From Hyphomonadaceae bacterium (GTDB lineage Bacteria > Pseudomonadota > Alphaproteobacteria > Caulobacterales > Hyphomonadaceae), in NCBI GenBank assembly GCA_027485145.1, contig JAIXRO010000099.1:1-64000 (forward strand): a stretch of DNA of 64,000 bases, read 5' to 3'. Positions 61,705 to 64,000 of this stretch are shown here, piece after piece. Position 1 is the first letter of the stretch. The number at the start of each line of letters is the position of its first letter. The position numbers and the translations under genes are program-made. Below the pieces are notes generated by a model that saw only the letters and a list, made by a program, of their open reading frames with translations, made no database searches and was not told the DNA's origin.

Positions 61705-62982
61705 ATGCTTCGTGCCCTTATGACTGCCGCCAGCTTCCTCGCTCTCAGCGCCGCCGCCGCGGCGGAAACGACCCTGCTCTCCGGCGGCCACGTCATAGAT
61801 GTCGAGCGCGGCACCGTTCTGAAGGACCATGACATCCTCATCGAGGATGGACGCATCAAGGCGGTCGGCCGCGCCGGCACGCTGGGCGCGTCCGGCGCAA
61901 CCGCGGTTGCCATGCAGGGCGCCTACCTGCTGCCGGGTCTGTCGGACAGCCATGTCCACCTGACCAGCCGGTCCGATATCCACGGCTATCGCCGCCTGAC
62001 GGTCTCGACCGCCCGCGCCGCCATCTCGGGCGTCGCCAATGCGGAGAAGACCCTGCGCGCCGGCTTCACCACCGTGCGCAATCTCGGCGCGCCCGGTTTC
62101 GCCGACGTGGACCTCAAGTCCGCCATCGACTCCGGCGAAGTGCCCGGCCCCCGCATCATCCCGGCCGGCCAGTCCATCGGCATCACCGGCGGCCACTGCG
62201 ACTCGAACTTGATGCCCTACGAGTCCCGGGAAACCGGCGGCGGCGTCGCCGATGGTCCGTGGGCGGTGCGACAGAAAGTGCGCGAGAACAAGAAGTTCGG
62301 CGCCGAAGTGATCAAGTTCTGCGGGACGGGCGGCGTGCTCTCGAAAGGCACGACCATCGGCGCGCAGCAATTCACGCTCGAAGAAATGAAAGCCCTTGTC
62401 GAGGAAGCGCATGAGCTTGGCCTCAAGGTCGCCGTCCACGCCCACGGCGCCAAGGGAATCGCCTCGGCCATCGAAGCCGGTGTGGATTCGATCGAGCATT
62501 CCAGTCTGATCACGGATGAAAGCCTGAAAGCCGCGATCAAGAAGGGCATCTTCCTGTCGATGGACATCTATGTGTCGGACTTCATCCTTGGCGAAGGCGA
62601 AGCCGCCGGCATCCTGCCGGAATCATTGGAGAAAGAGAAAATCGTCGGCAAGGCCCAGCGCGAGCGCTTCCAGGCCGCCGTCAAGGCCGGCGCCAAGATG
62701 GCCTTCGGCACGGATGCCGGTGTGTACACGCACGGGATGAACGGCCGCCAGTTCGCCTACATGGTCGAGTGGGGCATGACACCAGCCGACGCGATCCGCG
62801 CCGCCACGATCGGAAATGCCGAACTCTTCGGCCTGAAGACCGACATAGGGTCGCTCACCGCCGGCAAACGTGCCGACATCATCGCCGTGACCGGTAATCC
62901 GCTGACGGATGTTCGCGAACTGGAAGACGTCGACTTCGTGATGAAGGACGGCGCGGTGTTCGTGAATGAGCTCGCGGAGTAG
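61705..62982 (+). CDS. Exported metal-dependent amidohydrolase (imidazolonepropionase/prolidase-like)
   Basis: A 425-residue enzyme with a Sec signal peptide (residues 1-20, MLRALMTAASFLALSAAAAA). The metal site is LSDSHVHLTSRSD, with further ligands in KVAVHAHGAKG, DSIEHSSL and AFGTDAGVYTHG. The pattern is that of secreted Xaa-Pro or Xaa-Arg dipeptidases of the amidohydrolase family. The Lys of a carboxylated bridge could lie in EVIKFCGTGGV. It is divergent from rarD; a repeat follows directly after its stop. Confidence 0.9.
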   Translation: MLRALMTAASFLALSAAAAAETTLLSGGHVIDVERGTVLKDHDILIEDGRIKAVGRAGTLGASGATAVAMQGAYLLPGLSDSHVHLTSRSDIHGYRRLTVSTARAAISGVANAEKTLRAGFTTVRNLGAPGFADVDLKSAIDSGEVPGPRIIPAGQSIGITGGHCDSNLMPYESRETGGGVADGPWAVRQKVRENKKFGAEVIKFCGTGGVLSKGTTIGAQQFTLEEMKALVEEAHELGLKVAVHAHGAKGIASAIEAGVDSIEHSSLITDESLKAAIKKGIFLSMDIYVSDFILGEGEAAGILPESLEKEKIVGKAQRERFQAAVKAGAKMAFGTDAGVYTHGMNGRQFAYMVEWGMTPADAIRAATIGNAELFGLKTDIGSLTAGKRADIIAVTGNPLTDVRELEDVDFVMKDGAVFVNELAE

Positions 62983-63116
62983 CCCTCACCTCCCATTGCT
63001 TCGCAATGGGCCCCTCCTCTCCCGCGAGCGGGAGAGGGATTAGGAAGCGTCACTTGACCCCTCTCCCGCTCGCGGGAGAGGAGAGAGCCGCCGCCAACGG
63101 CGGTGGGAGGTGAGGG
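62983..63116. repeat. Palindromic repeat, family A (copy 3, inverted pair)
   Basis: Unit 1: CCCTCACCTCCCATTGCttcGCAATGGG then CCCCTCCTCTCCCGCgaGCGGGAGAGG. Unit 2 in reverse: CCCCTCTCCCGCtcGCGGGAGAGG then a variant hairpin CCGCCGccaaCGGCGG and TGGGAGGTGAGGG. The 134-base element starts right after the amidohydrolase stop. The inner unit 2 hairpin has lost the CATTGC stem and replaced it, showing stem-preserving change. Confidence 0.88.
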
Positions 63117-63153
63117 ACTTTCTTCTCTTTGATGTTCAGAGCAGCGCCAGCAA

Positions 63154-63179
63154 AAAAGGCCGCCCTTGCGGACGGCCTC
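63154..63179 (-). terminator. Intrinsic terminator of the TonB receptor gene
   Basis: Minus strand: GGCCGTCC-gcaa-GGGCGGCC then TTTTTT. One G-U pair in an 8-base stem, about 65 bases after the receptor stop. Confidence 0.82.
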
Positions 63180-63243
63180 TTCCGGTCTGACGCCCCCCGG
63201 CGCCCCGTCAGGCCGGGGATGAACCCGGCCTGCTCAGACTTGA

Positions 63244-64000
63244 TTAATTCGTGTACCGAACACCGACGAAGAAGAACCGGCCGCGCGGGCCAACAGGCCA
63301 GGCTTCGTTGGTCCGGAAGGGCTCCTCGTCAGCGATGTTGTTGACGCCGCCGTAGAACTCAAGCGACTCCGACGCCGTGAACGAACCGAATACGTCAAAG
63401 ATGTATGTCTCGTCGGCAATGGCGTCTTCGGGTGTGAACACGCCGTCTTCGATCGCTTCGATTTCGACGCCCTGCAAGGCCTGTTCGCCCTGGTAGGACG
63501 TCTGGAAACCGAGCCCAAACGGGCCCCGGTCCCAGGTAAGCGTGAGGTTGGCGGCCCACTCCGGCCTCTGGATTTCACCAAGTTCCGGGTCAACGAAAGT
63601 TGGATCCGCCGGATCGGGGAACTGATCAAGCTTCTCCTGTTTCGAGCCGACAAGGCTGGCACCGAAGTCATTGCCCCAGGCACTGAAATCATAGCCCGCC
63701 GCGAAGTCATAGCCAGAGGCTTCGATCTTGGCGAAGTTGAGCTGCGTCTGGCGCAGGAAGTTGAAGCCGCCGAACTGGGGTGATCCCGCGGTCCGGTTAC
63801 GCGTGAACAGGCCGCAGAAATCGTTCGGGAAACTGCCGGAGTCATAGCAGTTGTTCACGATATCCTGCGCGGCTACCTCCCGGATCACATCCTCGATGAC
63901 CACATCCCAATAGTCGACCGTGAACGAGAAACCGGGCACGAAGCGCGGCTGGAACACGATGCCGAGGGTCGTCGTATCCGCCGTCTCCGGCTCAAGATCC
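63244..64000 (-). CDS. TonB-dependent receptor, C-terminal part
   Basis: The frame is open to the right edge, so the N-terminus is missing; about 251 residues remain. The sequence is alternating beta strands of a 22-stranded barrel: EPETADTTTLGIVFQPRFVP, TVDYWDVVIEDVI, the plug-like loop NNCYDSGSFPNDFCG (a Cys pair), and the closing block EFYGGVNNIADEEPF and RFFFVGVRYTN. Ends with Asn rather than the usual terminal aromatic residue. Substrate cannot be told; carbohydrate- or peptide-type receptors of this layout are common in Hyphomonadaceae and Caulobacterales. Confidence 0.92.
   Translation of the reverse strand, partial: DLEPETADTTTLGIVFQPRFVPGFSFTVDYWDVVIEDVIREVAAQDIVNNCYDSGSFPNDFCGLFTRNRTAGSPQFGGFNFLRQTQLNFAKIEASGYDFAAGYDFSAWGNDFGASLVGSKQEKLDQFPDPADPTFVDPELGEIQRPEWAANLTLTWDRGPFGLGFQTSYQGEQALQGVEIEAIEDGVFTPEDAIADETYIFDVFGSFTASESLEFYGGVNNIADEEPFRTNEAWPVGPRGRFFFVGVRYTN

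Noticed and set aside
60298-62499. A 733-codon minus-strand frame over LysE, rarD and the amidohydrolase
   Set aside because: It overlaps three supported genes and reads as low-complexity shadow sequence; no domain pattern.
1-64000. tRNA, rRNA, CRISPR arrays, insertion sequences, prophage or att sites
   Set aside because: I saw no tRNA cloverleaf, no regularly spaced repeat array and no transposase or integrase in any frame. A covariance-model scan (tRNAscan-SE, Infernal) would be decisive for RNA genes.

Overview
The window is about 65% GC and densely packed, with short gaps and many 4-base ATGA/GTGA overlaps. Gene content is alphaproteobacterial: cobST of aerobic cobalamin synthesis, the acnA / ccmABCDG neighbourhood, dapF-mtaB-ftsY, YciB (septation protein A), a TonB-dependent receptor, and PaaI and double-hotdog MaoC proteins. 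Its style fits Hyphomonadaceae or a close relative; this is inference from gene content, because no rRNA is present. I see no tRNA, rRNA, CRISPR array, transposase or prophage.

Layout. 0-11.4 kb: five histidine genes (hisB end, hisH, hisA, hisF, hisE) lie in biosynthetic-operon order on the + strand. They are separated by unrelated insertions: a TetR/carotenoid-oxygenase pair, DUF1275, a CorC/TlyC protein, an AT-rich serine-protease-like orphan, a PaaI thioesterase, a diguanylate cyclase and a crotonase. 11.4-13.2 kb: repeat-rich, with an AT-rich orphan gene. 13.2-26.4 kb: cobT/cobS, two lipoproteins, rpmB, DUF3108, a RluD-type enzyme, PhoD, a DUF465 small protein, a diguanylate cyclase and purEK. 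26.5-29.7 kb: a surface-glycan cassette (O-antigen ligase-like, SGNH hydrolase, acyltransferase). 30.5-34.9 kb: a four-gene Gld-type ABC export operon (ATPase, permease, GldG-like, DUF4340). 34.9-41.3 kb: DUF1223, acnA, and divergent ccmABCDG for cytochrome c maturation. 41.3-47.7 kb: a MarR regulator with a histone-like tail, Nudix, YciB, a flippase, a DMT transporter and a D-aminoacylase. 47.7-51.5 kb: ftsY, mtaB, dapF. 51.6-53.2 kb: an SDR and an NTF2-like gene divergent from an HxlR regulator. 53.3-55.3 kb: a SLOG-like sensor fused to SLATT-like membrane segments. 55.3-58.3 kb: a double-MaoC dehydratase and a CitE/malyl-CoA-lyase-like enzyme. 58.3-62.9 kb: GNAT, beta-lactamase-fold esterase, LysE, RarD and an amidohydrolase. 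The right edge cuts a TonB receptor.

Main points of interest: (1) two promoters, before the PaaI thioesterase and hisF, share identical geometry and each carries a GTTC-N7-GTTC element of the alphaproteobacterial LexA type; (2) a SLOG-SLATT-like conflict-type protein; (3) two isolated AT-rich orphan genes beside repeats; (4) several families of paired palindromic repeats; (5) an intrinsic terminator for the MarR gene encoded inside the end of ccmG; (6) a one-residue insertion in the CcmC tryptophan motif. All functions are assigned by eye from motifs and context; no database search was run.
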